A stretch of 64,000 nt of DNA from Cristatella mucedo (taxonomy: Eukaryota; Bryozoa; Phylactolaemata; Cristatellidae), in NCBI GenBank assembly GCA_009760855.2, contig WPIO01000013.1, positions 3,329,001 through 3,393,000 on the forward strand. Reading direction: 5' to 3'. Positions 27,978 to 38,379 of this stretch are shown one piece after another. Within the stretch, counting starts at the first letter, position 1, and each line of letters opens with the position of its first letter. The translations under genes were made by a program, and so were the position numbers. The notes under the pieces were generated by a model. The model was given only the letters and a program-made list of their open reading frames with translations, did no database searches and had not been told where the DNA came from.

Positions 27978-29322
27978 GTAAGCCGGTCAGCCACTCCTTA
28001 ACCGACAATAAAGGCTCTTTGAGTTTTGTACGTAGTTCTTTTCATCCTCGTCGTCGTCAATTCATTTTCAGGTATGGGACCAAGTTAAAGCTCAACACCA
28101 GGATTTAAAACTCTGGCAGCTCGGGAAAGTGATAGGGCAGATGTGGCGCGACCTTTCGGAAATAGAGAAGCAAGAGTTCGTTGACGACTACGAGGCAGAG
28201 AAATTGCAGTACAACGAGAACATGCGCCAGTATCACAATTCGCCGGCTTACCAGTCCTTTCTGAAAGAGAAGCAGAAGGCAGAGGCCATGATCGAGGAGG
28301 AGGAGAGAAATCGAGCACGAATGAGTAAAAACGAACCGAGGGTCACCATTCAGCCAGCGGACGACGAAGAGGACAGCAGCGAGATGTTTTCGGTGAAGCA
28401 CGTCGCGGCAGCCCGGTACCACAGGAATCACAGGCTGATTGCCGAGATCTTCAACGACATAGTCGTGCCCGACCTCCGATCCATCGTGACCGCCAACAGA
28501 TTGGCAATGCTGAGAAAGCAGGTGCAGTCGCTGACTGCGCACCAGGCCAAGCTGGAGAGCGAGCTGGTCGAGATGGAGGACAAGTTTCAAGCCAAGAAGC
28601 GGAAGATCGTCGAGGCAAACGAGGAGTTCGAGCGCAGCTGGAACGAGCTGTGCGAGAAGAGGCCACGCTTCACCGATGAGCAGCTCGAGCAGCTGGTGAC
28701 GAAAACAAAGGATGAGCTCCAGCAGCAGTTCAGGCAGAAGGCAGCGGCAGCAGCCGTTCTTGCCACCGAGCATGGCAAGCCTGATGCCGACAAAGGTGGC
28801 AGTGGCAGCTTAGCCGAGGTCGTCGATGGTGTGCGCGCAGCTGCTGCTGCTCAGGCGCCTGCTGCTGCCACCACGTCTGCCGCCGAGATCGGTCCTCAGA
28901 TGGCAGCTGCTGCTGCAGCAGCTTGCAGTGCCGTCAGTGAGCTGCAACAGCCCCTGTCGCAGCAGCAGCAGCTGCTGCCCGGCAAAGCCGATGCTGGCAG
29001 CCAGGATCCCGTCGCTGTCGTCAGTGCGGGCTCGTTTGGTGGAGCACGAGAGGGTGGCTCGAGCGTGGGCACGCCTGCTCTCAGCAGCGCTGCCGAAATG
29101 CCCGAAGAAAGCAGCCACAATGGCGGCGTGGATGCTACTAGCGTTGGTCGGCAGGCATCGTCTGGCTCGGAACACACGCAGGCTTCCAAGGAAGAGGACA
29201 ACGACGAGGAAGCGCTGGATGGTGAGGCGAAAGAAGACAGCAGTGGACCGGAGGGCAATGGCTCGGACGACGATTATCAGCTTAGTGCAATGGAGGACGA
29301 GACCAACGACGACGGCATGTAG
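27750..29322 (+). CDS. SMARCE1: SMARCE1/BAF57, HMG-box subunit of the SWI/SNF (BAF) complex
   Basis: Two coding exons, 27750-27977 and 28072-29322 (donor 'agaaag|gtaagc', acceptor 'tcattttcag'), give 492 residues. BAF57 is the HMG-box subunit of the ATP-dependent BAF remodelling complex in the nucleus. The HMG box covers residues ~62-135, beginning 'IPKPPKQPEKPLMPYMRYSRK'[first 20 matched] and continuing with 'LGKVIGQMWRDLSE'; the intron falls between 'YSRK' and 'VWDQV'. Then come 'NSPAYQSFLKEKQKAEAM', the conserved 'FSVKHVAAARYHRNHRLIAEI' region, and a coiled coil at ~214-275. Beyond ~290 it is Ala/Gln-rich and then acidic, ending 'NDDGM'; this tail is longer than the human one (human ~411 residues). 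ATG 27750 has A at -3. Both exons lack stops or shifts. Confidence 0.95.
28072..29322 (+). CDS. SMARCE1: SMARCE1 coding exon 2
   Basis: 416 codons and TAG. Carries the rest of the HMG box, the BAF57 core, the coiled coil and the Ala/Gln-rich, acidic tail in one exon. Confidence 0.94.
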   Translation, partial: VWDQVKAQHQDLKLWQLGKVIGQMWRDLSEIEKQEFVDDYEAEKLQYNENMRQYHNSPAYQSFLKEKQKAEAMIEEEERNRARMSKNEPRVTIQPADDEEDSSEMFSVKHVAAARYHRNHRLIAEIFNDIVVPDLRSIVTANRLAMLRKQVQSLTAHQAKLESELVEMEDKFQAKKRKIVEANEEFERSWNELCEKRPRFTDEQLEQLVTKTKDELQQQFRQKAAAAAVLATEHGKPDADKGGSGSLAEVVDGVRAAAAAQAPAAATTSAAEIGPQMAAAAAAACSAVSELQQPLSQQQQLLPGKADAGSQDPVAVVSAGSFGGAREGGSSVGTPALSSAAEMPEESSHNGGVDATSVGRQASSGSEHTQASKEEDNDEEALDGEAKEDSSGPEGNGSDDDYQLSAMEDETNDDGM

Positions 29323-29804
29323 TCGCCCTTTGACTTAGGCCGCAAGTAATCTCACGGAGTATCGCTTTAGGAGCTGCTCGTTCGAAGACTTGCTTGCGAT
29401 TCTCGTTGGATTTGATGTATGAGGAGGCAATCTGGTGGTGGGATATTTCGACTGCCGAGCTTTTGTTTTGTGCATGCAACAGCTGCATTTTGTTGCTGCA
29501 GTTTGTCGATGAGCAGAGTCACTCTGCTGCAGGAAAACAGAAAGCATCATGGGCAGTTTTTTCTTGTAATCATTGCCAGGCAATCCCGTATGCATGCCTT
29601 GCTGTTTGTTGACTGCTTGTGCTGTTTGTTGACTGCTGTTTGTTGACTGAGTTTGCTGCGACTGTTGCTTGTAGTCAGTAGGCTATGTGTCATTAGCTAA
29701 AGTGAATCTACCGATTTTTTCGCATAAAACCTATCGACTTCTTCGAGAGTTATCTGGCCTTCGATTCTGCTGTGCTTTGTGCCCAGACTCGGTGTGGCTC
29801 GTCG

Positions 29805-29810
29805 AATAAA
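29805..29810 (+). terminator. SMARCE1: poly(A) signal of SMARCE1
   Basis: AATAAA 483 bp after the stop, followed at 29835-29860 by a GT-rich stretch ('tgtgctgtgtggtcgctgtg') as expected downstream of a cleavage site. Confidence 0.75.
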
Positions 29811-29869
29811 TGCTGCTCGGACACCAATCCCATGTGCTGTGTGGTCGCTGTGCGCATGTGCTGATGATA

Positions 29870-30565
29870 TAATAGAATACTGCATGCAAACAGCCTGCCT
29901 CATGTATGAGGTCGATTTGATCTGCATCTGCAGACCTGAGTTGCTTTATACTGAACCACATTGCTGCCTGCTGCTGCTTAGCTTTACCCATTTTACTCTC
30001 TCCCCTCTTCCCTCCTAAACACAGCAGTGTGCTGCTCACTGTGGTAGCTGCCACTGTTGATACTCAGGATTGGTTGGCTCAGAATAGTTCCAACAAAGTT
30101 GGCTACCAAACGGGGCCTTCTAACTTGTGCAGTAGGATCTTGGTGGGTATCTAATATTCCTCAAAGCATAAGTTCTGCGTTGCACCACACCCACACTAGA
30201 AATGAAGCGAATAGACTAAACACATTCTCAGCATCGGTGGCAATACTTTTGGTCTACCTTTGCCTCTCTGTTCTTGTGTGTGGGTTTGTCTCGGTACTGC
30301 TAGTGGGGCAGTGGCATGCTGCATAGTTTTTACGTATGCTAATGCTGGCTATTCTTGTCTGCTTCTGTACCGGTCTTTCAGATGTGATCAATGGTTTGAA
30401 GGTTTGCATCTTGATTACCAGGATTATTTGCGATTTTCGCTCTCCAATTGTGATCAGTTAGTATATCAGATCGTCTCTTTCTTCCTGCTTGAATCATACA
30501 TAGGTTAGTAAGAGTAGAAACTAAGGGAGGGGGCAGTTCTGCTGTGCGATGGCAGCCAATGCAGT
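29870..30565. other. no gene recognised
   Basis: Intergenic; short ORFs only. Confidence 0.5.
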
Positions 30566-30569
30566 AAAA

Positions 30570-30692
30570 TAAATCCTAGCTGAGTAAACAGCCTTTTTTG
30601 TTTAGTGACAGAAGAGCCTTTACGGCTATCAGCACCGCTTGCAGTGGCGATAAAGGATCGCCCACCGCAGGAGTCGAACCCACGACCTCGCA
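30570..30692 (-). mobile_element. SINE-A copy, head truncated
   Basis: Body 'tttatcgccactgcaagcgg' and B-box region 'gtgggttcgactcctgcgg' on the minus strand; it stops just inside the tRNA-like head at 'cgaggtcgtg'. Confidence 0.78.
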
Positions 30693-30869
30693 GTGGCATA
30701 CCAGCCGTCTATGTTGCCATGCAAGTCCTTCCGTGCTATCCATATCCGGTGCTGTGCTATACTAAATTCTGGCCTATGCAATCCTGTGCGGTGGTGCAAG
30801 GGTTGTTGGGTGGTTCCACTGGGGAGTTGCTCGGAGCATAAGCAGCAAGATCCGACTGGCTTCACTGTA

Positions 30870-31028
30870 CCCTTGAGCTGACATTTAAGAAGAAACTAAA
30901 GACCTGCCTTTGCCTCACAGACTTTGGTCTGTCTTCTGTGAATAGTGATTACACGTGCCTAAATTTTGCACGTTCACACTAACCAATGGACAATCTTCTT
31001 TGCCAATATGTCAAGTGCCTAGAACGAG
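30870..31028 (+). mobile_element. LINE 3' fragment related to LINE-B
   Basis: Encodes 'LTFKKKLKTCLCLTDFG', the usual last coding block of CR1/L2-group LINEs, then 'tgtcaagtgcctagaacgag', close to the LINE-B 3' hairpin region. Joined directly to a LINE-A copy. Confidence 0.6.
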
Positions 31029-31029
31029 G

Positions 31030-31916
31030 TCGGTGATGCTATTGTGCGACCATCACCACGTGCTCGAAATTTAGGTGTTTTCGACAGCTGCCTCAATTTT
31101 AAAAGCATTTAGAAGTCTGCTTCTACAGCTAGCCATCACATCCGATCCATATCCAAGATTAGGAGCTGTCTCCCACAGTGGCTTGTAAAAAATTCATCTA
31201 GCTCTTTAGTTCTGTCTCGGCTTGATGATTGTAATTTCCTTTTGGCTGGGCTGCCAAAGAAAGCTATTAGGCCACTGCAGCGGACTATGAACATGGCTGC
31301 AAGGCTAGTCTTCAAGTCCCAGCGGTTTGAGCACGTGTCTCCTTTGCTGAAAGAGCTAGGATGGTTGCCGGTTGAGCAACGGATACAGAGCAAAGTTCTT
31401 ACGCTGACCCACAAGGCCCGCCACAGCTTGGCTCCTTTGTACCTAGCTGAACTGCAGCACCAGTTTCAGCCTCTTCGCGACCCCAGGTCCTGTGTGGACA
31501 ATAAATTAGCTGACCCATTCCTCCGCTTAAAGACCGTTGGCGACAGAAGCTTTAGCTCGCCAGGTCCTAGACTGTGGAACTTGCTTCCACAATTCTTACG
31601 CAACGACAACTACTCTCCTACTGCCGGCTATGGCACATCCTTTTCAGCGGTCCTGAGCTGCTACTTCCATGCTACTCACTACCTCAACTGCTCTCCTGAC
31701 TCTGCTATGCTTCCCACTGTCTCTTTTTTGCGTGAGACGAAGTCTGTTGGCTACCGAATGCGTACCGAAAGCCGCTTAGGCTGTGAGTGCGCTATACAAA
31801 ACTCTCCAGCGTAACACCCACATAGTCTTTATGACTTTGTGGAGTTACTGACGGAGATACATACATAGAGAATGAGTATAGTTACTGACGGAGATACATA
31901 CATAGAGAATGAGTAT
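31030..31916 (+). mobile_element. LINE-A 3' copy, best-preserved terminal coding region
   Basis: A 190-codon ORF (31242-31814) is open and reads '[19 protein letters not shown]', 'LKELGWLPVEQRIQSKVL', '[17 protein letters not shown]', '[15 protein letters not shown]' and '[13 protein letters not shown]'. This is the terminal region after the LINE reverse transcriptase. The 3' end carries a perfect 37-bp tandem duplication (31843-31879 and 31880-31916). Confidence 0.88.
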
Positions 31917-31999
31917 CCTCTTAGTCGTGAGGGGCAAGAGATTTTTAATCGATGTTAAGCCTTGACAGCAAGCCCTGCTGGACAGGTTGTGGCTACGCT

Positions 32000-32110
32000 G
32001 TAGCTGAGGTCTGGCCGAGGTCGTGGGCTCGAGATCAGTGGCACATGTGAAGCGCCTGAATAGAGATTTAAGTTCGCTTAGGGCGCTATGCGAACGAATA
32101 ATTTTTTATC
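32000..32110 (+). mobile_element. SINE-B copy, head diverged
   Basis: Head remnant 'ccgaggtcgtgggctcgag' and the full tail 'catgtgaagcgcctgaatag' to 'gggcgctatgcgaacgaata'. Confidence 0.75.
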
Positions 32111-32299
32111 TATTTTTACTGTCCTGCTTGCTGCCAATTGGTACTGGCAAGTGGGAGAGCTGCCATTTCCCTGCTTCTGTTTGCAACCTAGTTTTGATAT
32201 GTTTGATGTATTTTATTCTTAGAACATTTCTAGCCAGATGATATATAGCTGTATGTGCTGTGATCCTTACCTGACTTTCAGCCCCCCAAATCTGTTCAA

Positions 32300-33150
32300 G
32301 CTTACATACTACCTTATTGCTGATATATATGCTTGGATAGCAGCTAACTTTCTCAAATCAAATGACGATGAGACCAACCTAATAGCTGAGCCAACGTAGT
32401 GTCGTTCAGAAACTGAAAGCCCTAACCTTCAAAATAGGCTCGGCCAGAATAACCCGAGTAACTGTTGCACTAATCTGGGCATCCAGTTCCAAATGACCTT
32501 TTTACTAGATGACTACATCAGCTCTGTCTACCGAGTCTGCCTACTGTCAGCTACACAACATTGAAAAAGTCGCTTTGCTTAGATAAGGGTACGACAGCCA
32601 AGTGAGACCATGCTATTCTGGCACCCTGTTTTGACTTCTGTACCTCTCTCCTTGCAGGTCTCCCTACCTCTGAAATTAGATGCCTACAAATGTTGCAACA
32701 CTTCGCCAACTTGGCTTAAAGACTCGTTAAAGACAAAACCATATAAGACCACTTCATTCTGAATTGCACTGGCTTCCCATCAAGCACTGCATTGACTTCG
32801 TGTTCCTGTCAATACACTTGTAGGTCCCTTCGTTCTGAGGGTCCGGCTTACCTATCTGAAGAATTGTCTCGGGCTTCCCATCACACCACCCACACCTCTA
32901 GCCGTGCCTCTTACCAACCTCAACTCCTTTAGAGACAGTGCCTCTAGTTCGTAGCCTAGCTGTTATAGCATTTACTCTATTAATGGGAACTGACATTTAT
33001 GCACTTACGTAGGCTGAAATCGTGCATGTTATTATCACTGATGATCGTGCATGTTATTATCCCTTATCAGTTGATGACCTTCATTTCCAGCATGTCTGAG
33101 TCAGAGAAATTTGGTTCTCTTAGTCTCTTATATCGAAGTATTATTATATT
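32300..33150 (+). mobile_element. old LINE-B copy
   Basis: Fragments of RT thumb coding ('AANFLKSNDDETNL', 'NLGIQFQ', 'LDDYISSVYRV'), then 'ELHWLPIKHCIDFVFLS' and a degenerate 3' end 'ttggttctcttag' with an ATT-type tail. Many frameshifts; the most diverged copy in the window. Confidence 0.65.
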
Positions 33151-33159
33151 TCATATTAA

Positions 33160-33330
33160 ATTGGCATGATAGCCTAGGAGGTAAGGTGCTCGCTCTTCGC
33201 GACCGAGGTCGTGGGCTCGAATCCTTCAGTGAGCGATCCTCTATTGCCAACTGCAAGAGGTGGTGACTGCCAATAAGGCTCTTCTGTCGCTATGCAGAGG
33301 AGGCAGCTAAATCAGCTACTATTAAGGGAT
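33160..33330 (+). mobile_element. SINE-A copy, complete
   Basis: A box TAGCCTAGGAGG at 33170-33181 fits the tRNA/Pol III consensus exactly; B box GGCTCGAATCC at 33214-33224 differs at one position. The body 'ctattgccaactgcaagagg' and tail 'taaatcagct' follow. Good reference copy for the family. Confidence 0.88.
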
Positions 33331-33339
33331 TTAATCTAT

Positions 33340-33480
33340 GCACCCACGAAAACAATCGTGTATATATATATATATACGATTATTGTCGTGGGTGCGTATA
33401 TACTCAGCTCAGAAGAGCATAGTTCGCAGCTTCAATTGACAAAGAGGCTGGGAACAATTCTCTTCTGAACTGAGTATACA
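33340..33480. repeat. two adjacent hairpins
   Basis: Hairpin 1 is a ~56-bp near-palindrome (33340-33395) from 'gcacccacga' through a TA core to 'tcgtgggtgc'. Hairpin 2 pairs 'tatactcagctcagaagag' (~33400-33418) with 'ctcttctgaactgagtata' (~33460-33478), one mismatch in 19, with a ~40-nt loop. Directly follows the SINE-A tail. Confidence 0.8.
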
Positions 33481-33775
33481 CACACAATAATTGGCTGGCT
33501 GACTTTAACCAAAGCCGGAGGTTTCAGGAAATGTTCATGCCCACACTCAAACTCTGCACCAACCGGCATATAGAATAATGTGGTGTCAGATGGACGATTG
33601 CTTGAAAACAGTGTAACTATTGCAAAATGTGATGTATCTCCTTTTGAGCATATGATCTGCAGGAAATATTTGGGTGCCAAAGCGACCCCACTATTTTTGT
33701 ATCACACATGGCAAGGCTTTTTATATCGGACATGTATGGTTTATCGATCTACCTGAAGAAAGTTTGAGTACATTT
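33481..33775. other. no gene recognised
   Basis: Nothing identified. Confidence 0.5.
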
Positions 33776-33779
33776 TGTT

Positions 33780-33960
33780 CTTAATAATAATAGTAATGAT
33801 ATATTTGTATAGCACCCTTAGAGAACTTAATCTCATTCCAGACACTTTACATGTGCTGCAGAGGAAGCATGGTCGTCTGATTAGTGGCAGCATGCTCAAT
33901 GACAGCAAGCATAACATGGTTAGAGGTGATACGCACAGGGCCAGCATGAAAATATGGTTG
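33780..33960 (-). mobile_element. LINE-B 3' end
   Basis: Short reverse copy: ATT-type tail, hairpin 'cacccttagagaacttaatctcattccag', then 'aagcataacatggttagagg'. Confidence 0.8.
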
Positions 33961-33964
33961 TTTG

Positions 33965-34475
33965 CAGCCTAAATTTTGAAATTTTTATTAAGAAGACTCC
34001 GTAGCTAGCTATCACGTCCGATCCCTGTCTAAGATTAATGACTATCTACCGTCGTGGCTTGCTAAAAATTTAACTAGCTCCCTGTTTCTACCTAGGCTTG
34101 ACAACTGCAATTCAAATTTAGCCGGGATACCGAAAAAGCCATTAAGTCTCTGCAGCTGGTGATGAATATAGCTGCTAGGCTAGTCAACGAACCCCGTAGG
34201 TTCAGCTGCCTGACTCCTTTTCTGAGCGAGCTTCGATGGCTTCCGGTTGGTCAACGGGTTCAGAGTAAAGTTCTTACGCTGACTCACAAGACCCGCAACG
34301 GCAGGGTTCCATGATACCAAGCTGAACTGTTGCACCAGCTTTAGCCTCCTCAGGTCCTATATGGACAATACACTAGCTGTTTCATTCCGTTGCCCGCAGA
34401 TCGTTGGCGACAGAAGCTTTTGCTCTGCTGGTGCTAGACTGCTCACTTCCACAATTCTTCCGCAATGAAACTCTG
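33965..34475 (+). mobile_element. LINE-A 3' copy, internal part
   Basis: Covers the part after the RT ('tcacgtccgatccctgtctaag', 'cttccggttggtcaacggg') to about 'gatcgttggcgacagaagctt', then breaks up near 34470 without the usual tail. Confidence 0.78.
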
Positions 34476-34589
34476 CTGCATCCGGAATTGGAATGTCTCT
34501 AAAAGGTGTTTTAGAAGATCGTAAGAAAGATAGCCTGTCAAGTATGCTCACGTGAAACATGCTGGAGTGTAGCAAGCATTACAGCCAAA

Positions 34590-34768
34590 ACAATATCAGC
34601 TGATATGACGGCCTCTTTTGTATAGAAACAGGAGAGCCTATACGGCTATCACCACCGCTAGCAGTGGCGATAAAGAATCACCTGCCGTAGGATTCGAACC
34701 CACGACCTCGGGGCTCAGGTCGTGAAAAGCGACCGCCTTACCTAGTGTGCCATCACGGCTCACCAAGA
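34590..34768 (-). mobile_element. SINE-A copy
   Basis: Minus strand: 'ctaggtaaggcggtcgc' head, 'gtgggttcgaatcctacgg' B-box region, body 'tttatcgccactgctagcgg', tail with 'tatcagctga'. Confidence 0.82.
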
Positions 34769-34769
34769 C

Positions 34770-35200
34770 ACCTATCTCTCACCATTTTGAGATGGCTATT
34801 TGTAACTGTTTACCAGATGACTTGTAAGAATCTGGGGGGACCAGTCTTGCAGGCTTTTGCCAAGCTAGTAAAACAATGGTCCTGATAGACACGAGAGTTA
34901 TAGAACCTAAGAAGTGTTTATAAGTTAATCTGCTGTTCAACAGGAAGCCTGTGAAGGTCATGCGGCAGCAGAGTGTAGTGATAGTGGAGTGATGGTGTCG
35001 AGTTTTTCTCATTTAGACCTTCTGCTGCTGTCAGCAACTGCCTGAGCTTGCATCTTGTTACTTTACAAATAAGCGTACAACAATTTTCTTTGCAATTGCT
35101 TAGCTTCCTTCAGAAATTTGCACATGCTCCCAGCATGATAGTTTCTAGTAACTCGAGTGATTACTAGCACTCCACTTGACTTTTTTCGGCCTATGTATTG
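34770..35200. other. no gene recognised
   Basis: Nothing identified. Confidence 0.5.
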
Positions 35201-35204
35201 TAAT

Positions 35205-35345
35205 ATAATGTATTATTCCTTTGTATAGTGCCTTAAGAAATTTCATCTCTATCCAGGCGCTTTACTTGCTGTATGCCGCAGGGCTCGAGCCCACGATCAT
35301 GATCATACAGGCAAGCATTTTGCCCCTAGGCTAAACCAAGGCGGC
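35205..35345 (-). mobile_element. SINE-B copy
   Basis: Minus strand: head 'tggtttagcctaggggcaaa', 'cgtgggctcgagccctgcgg', then 'aaagcgcctggatagagatg' to 'ttaaggcactatacaaa', the LINE-B-like tail. Confidence 0.8.
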
Positions 35346-35349
35346 GTGT

Positions 35350-36035
35350 GCTGATCGCCATGATATCCAGACTCATTTTCCAGATGTAATAATACTAATA
35401 ATAATATTGCCTCTGCGAGAACTAAATCCCTATTAAAGTACTAGAACTAATTAAAAGAGGACACATATAAACTGATTGATGGTAATTACAAGCAAGTGTG
35501 TACAGGAAGAAGCACATACAGCACGATCAGATGTAGGTGCTAGGGAAGAAACAGGCAGGTGTTTTCCCTCAGTTGGTCAGCGCCTATTGGGATATCAGTC
35601 CGTTTAGAGTCCCGCGGCTATGTGTAAAGGAACTGATACATCTTTCTTCAAAGGATTTGAGATTGGCTAGAGGCAAGGCTAAACAACCAGATTCAGAGGT
35701 GATGGTAATGTGGCTCGAAGCTCGAGGAATAAATATTTCAGACTACTTAGATTGCAAGAGAGTGGAGGGTTCCAAAAGTGGTGATGGGACCTTGAAGCTG
35801 ATCCGCTGTTTTATAGGAGCAAACAGTGGAGGGCAGAGAGAAGCGTGCAACGTGCAAAGCTGTGCAACTTTTAAGCACAGACAAAGCTAGCTACAGTTTT
35901 TCATCTAAAAGCTACTCAGTAGCAGAGGCAGGAATACCTGCAAGGTGATAGTTACTGAAGTCTAGACGTGATGACACAAATCCATGCATTAAGTGGGAAA
36001 TGTCAAGAACATGCTTATGAAATTTGTCCGACAAT
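35350..36035. other. no gene recognised
   Basis: A 117-codon ORF at 35537-35890 resembles diverged LINE-B sequence in places ('CVKELIHLSSKDLRLARGK'), but not clearly. Confidence 0.4.
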
Positions 36036-36039
36036 CGAA

Positions 36040-36530
36040 TATTTGTTTTGGGTACCTTTCAAAAGACAAATGTGTTGGAAATGTGCTCGGAGGTTCTGAA
36101 GACTTCCGCATAAAAAATGAATAGGCGTATCATGTCTGGCCCGCATGTAAACCGGAAGCAACGGAAATGCAAATAACAAATTTATCTGATCTCCGCATCA
36201 CATGCAACTTGCATCGCGACTAATTGAAACTTGGTAGATTGAGTTACATGCGTGAAGCTTGCTGGGGTGACGCATTCTTGTGACCAGCTTCATTTTCAGA
36301 GCTGCTTGATGCCTTGTACATTCCATAACTCGGCTAATACTGTACGTAACAGGCTGAAATTTGAAATGCGAGTTCAGTTCTGCCTGTACCACAATGTTCT
36401 AAAAAAATGGAAAAGTTTCCTATACAGTCCATGATGGCAGAAAATAAAGCTTCCAGACGTTGATGACGTGCATAGCAAACTATCGTTTCAGATAAACCTG
36501 CCTTATTTAATGTTTCGTGCGACTACCTTG
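36040..36530 (+). repeat. Rep-C interspersed repeat, copy 1
   Basis: Shares, in order, 'acctttcaaaagacaaa', 'catgtctggccc.catgtaaacc.gaagca', 'atctc.gcatca', a block near 'tccataactcggc' and 'ggctgaaatttgaaa..cgagttcag' with 56105-56880 and, reversed, 44945-45430. Class unknown; no coding potential and no terminal repeats seen. Confidence 0.7.
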
Positions 36531-36544
36531 ACATTAGTTCGGCC

Positions 36545-36738
36545 ATAATAATAAGAGTAAATACATTTGTATAGCACCCTCAGAGAACTCAATCTCTTAC
36601 TAGGCACTTCACATTTGCTACAAAGGAAGCATGATGGAATGGTTAGTGGTAGGTAGCATGCTCGATGATAGCAAGCATAACATGGTTAGAGGTGACATGA
36701 ACAGGGTCAGCATGCAAATGTGGTTAGTGGCTGCGGAA
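36545..36738 (-). mobile_element. LINE-B 3' end
   Basis: Tail, hairpin 'caccctcagagaactcaatctcttactagg' and 'agcaagcataacatggttag' in reverse. Confidence 0.82.
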
Positions 36739-36739
36739 G

Positions 36740-36828
36740 GCGATGTCTTATTGCCTGCTGCAACTGAGGTGATGGCCGCTAAGGCTCGTCTGTAGCTAAA
36801 GAAATGACGCAACTGAGTCAACTGATAT
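36740..36828 (+). mobile_element. SINE-A body fragment
   Basis: 'ttattgcctgctgcaactg', 'ggctcgtctgtagctaaag' and 'aactgagtcaact' follow the SINE-A body at 33240-33320; the tRNA-like head is missing. Confidence 0.55.
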
Positions 36829-37067
36829 TATTCTGTCACAGCAGATATGGTATATAATCACTAGTGGCACGCCAAGTCTTACAGTCTGCGGAATCGTGAT
36901 AGCAGAGTGCTCTCGATTTGCGCGATGAAGCCCACAGGAGGTTTTAGCTGACACGGGCACGGACGTGCATGCTCGTGCATGACAACACAGGCTAGGCCCA
37001 CAGACTCACTTAAAGGCTGTTGAAAACATACAGTGCTAACCCACACACACACGCATGCACACATACA

Positions 37068-37245
37068 CACACTTGCATGCTGACCCTGTGCATGTCATCC
37101 CTAACCATGTTGTTCATCAAGCACGATATTACTCACCATTCGATCGCGTTTCCTTTGCAGCAAATGTACAGCGCCTAGAAAGAGATTGAGTTCTCAGAGG
37201 GCGCTTTATCAAGTGTATTAGTATATGTATTATTATTACTATTGA
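37068..37245 (+). mobile_element. LINE-B 3' end
   Basis: 'gcatgctgaccctgtgcatg', 'tactcaccattcgatcgcgt', hairpin 'agcgcctagaaagagattga', tail. Confidence 0.82.
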
Positions 37246-37369
37246 GCTTGTCCGATAATATATGCACTTTAAGATTAAAATGAACGTTCAAATATTGCTG
37301 GGCTGTATGAACTTCGGGTAGATCAAGTGCCATCAGAAAGTTGAATGCTTATCGGCAAGCATGTCAACC

Positions 37370-37530
37370 TATATCACCTCTAACCATGTTATGCTTGCTG
37401 ATATTGAGCATGCTACCACTAAACATTCGATCATGCTTCCTTTGCAGCAAATGTAAAATGCTCAGAAAGAGATTGAGTTCTCAGAGTGTGCTAAAAAAAT
37501 AAATTATCATTATTATTATTATTATTAAAC
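37370..37530 (+). mobile_element. LINE-B 3' end, second in same orientation
   Basis: 'cacctctaaccatgttatgc', 'cagcaaatgtaaaatgctcag', ATT tail. It lies 125 bp after the previous copy with the same truncation range. Confidence 0.8.
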
Positions 37531-37534
37531 AAAA

Positions 37535-38105
37535 GTCTCAATTGACAATCTTAAAGATCTGCTGATCACCATGATTTTGTTGTCCAACTGGTCAGTGAAC
37601 ATCCATGTAGTAGTTAAAACGGTTCTAAGTGTCCAGGTCTTTGCTTACGAGCAAAAGCAGTTAGGTTTTGGTTCATACTTCCTATTCGAATTCTTTCAGT
37701 TTGGAACCATGCCTGGCCTAACTATAGGTACTAATATCAGATGCGAATGTAGCTACTGTAGACGAATCCACCAGCAGTTACCATTTGTGACGACACTTAT
37801 TGAACGGACGAAGCACATCAGCAGTCGGCTATTAACAAAGGTCATTCGGGTTTTTTGCCGAATGGGGAGGCTGAAGGGGCCATGTCAGCTGACTCGCCCA
37901 CTGACGCACGCCTCCTGGTCGGTCCGATCAGTGGGGGAATTGGGAGGGACCCCAGCACTCACCGCGACGAGCACTCTTTTCCAGCGCTGCTCCAGTGCAA
38001 ACGAGGCTCAGCTGAAAATCAGCCGTGGATACTGCAGCAGGCGGCAGAGACGCCGTGAGGCACGTTAGAGCAGAAGGCGTACTCAGCCACGACTGTTTGG
38101 TGGAG
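37535..38105. other. no gene firmly recognised
   Basis: A 165-codon ORF (37571-38068) has no recognisable family. Composition becomes more GC-rich after 37850, next to the candidate exon below. Confidence 0.4.
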
Positions 38106-38192
38106 ATGACGCAAAAAGTTCTCTCGGATTTCTGGGAAAGTTTTCGGCGGCTCATCGATCCCCATCCGCATCCAGTAACTTGGCTTCTTGGC
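38106..38192 (+). CDS. candidate first coding exon, unknown protein
   Basis: ATG 38106 (G at -3) opens 'MTQKVLSDFWESFRRLIDP' and continues 'HPHPVTWLLGD' to a consensus donor, GTAAGT, at about 38198. The codon flow looks natural and the region is GC-rich. No family was recognised and no downstream exon could be paired with it. It may be chance; the exon end is approximate. Confidence 0.25.
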
Positions 38193-38379
38193 GACAGTAA
38201 GTCTTAATTTGGGCGAGATAACTCAACTGACAGTTTCAGTCATTTATTGAGACCTGTCTTTCATTATTTGATATTAAATTGTGGTGAATAGAGAGGTAGT
38301 AGCTGCGGTATCAGGTAGCCAGCTGAGAGCTGAACCCTTACCTGTGGCCTCGAAGGCAAGGTTGCTACGTACGACTGCC

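Noticed and set aside
28105-28773. 222-codon minus-strand ORF under SMARCE1
   Set aside because: Antisense shadow of a clearly conserved coding exon.
33160-33330. Intact tRNA gene
   Set aside because: A and B boxes are present, but no cloverleaf acceptor stem closes, and the same head plus body recurs as a dispersed SINE.
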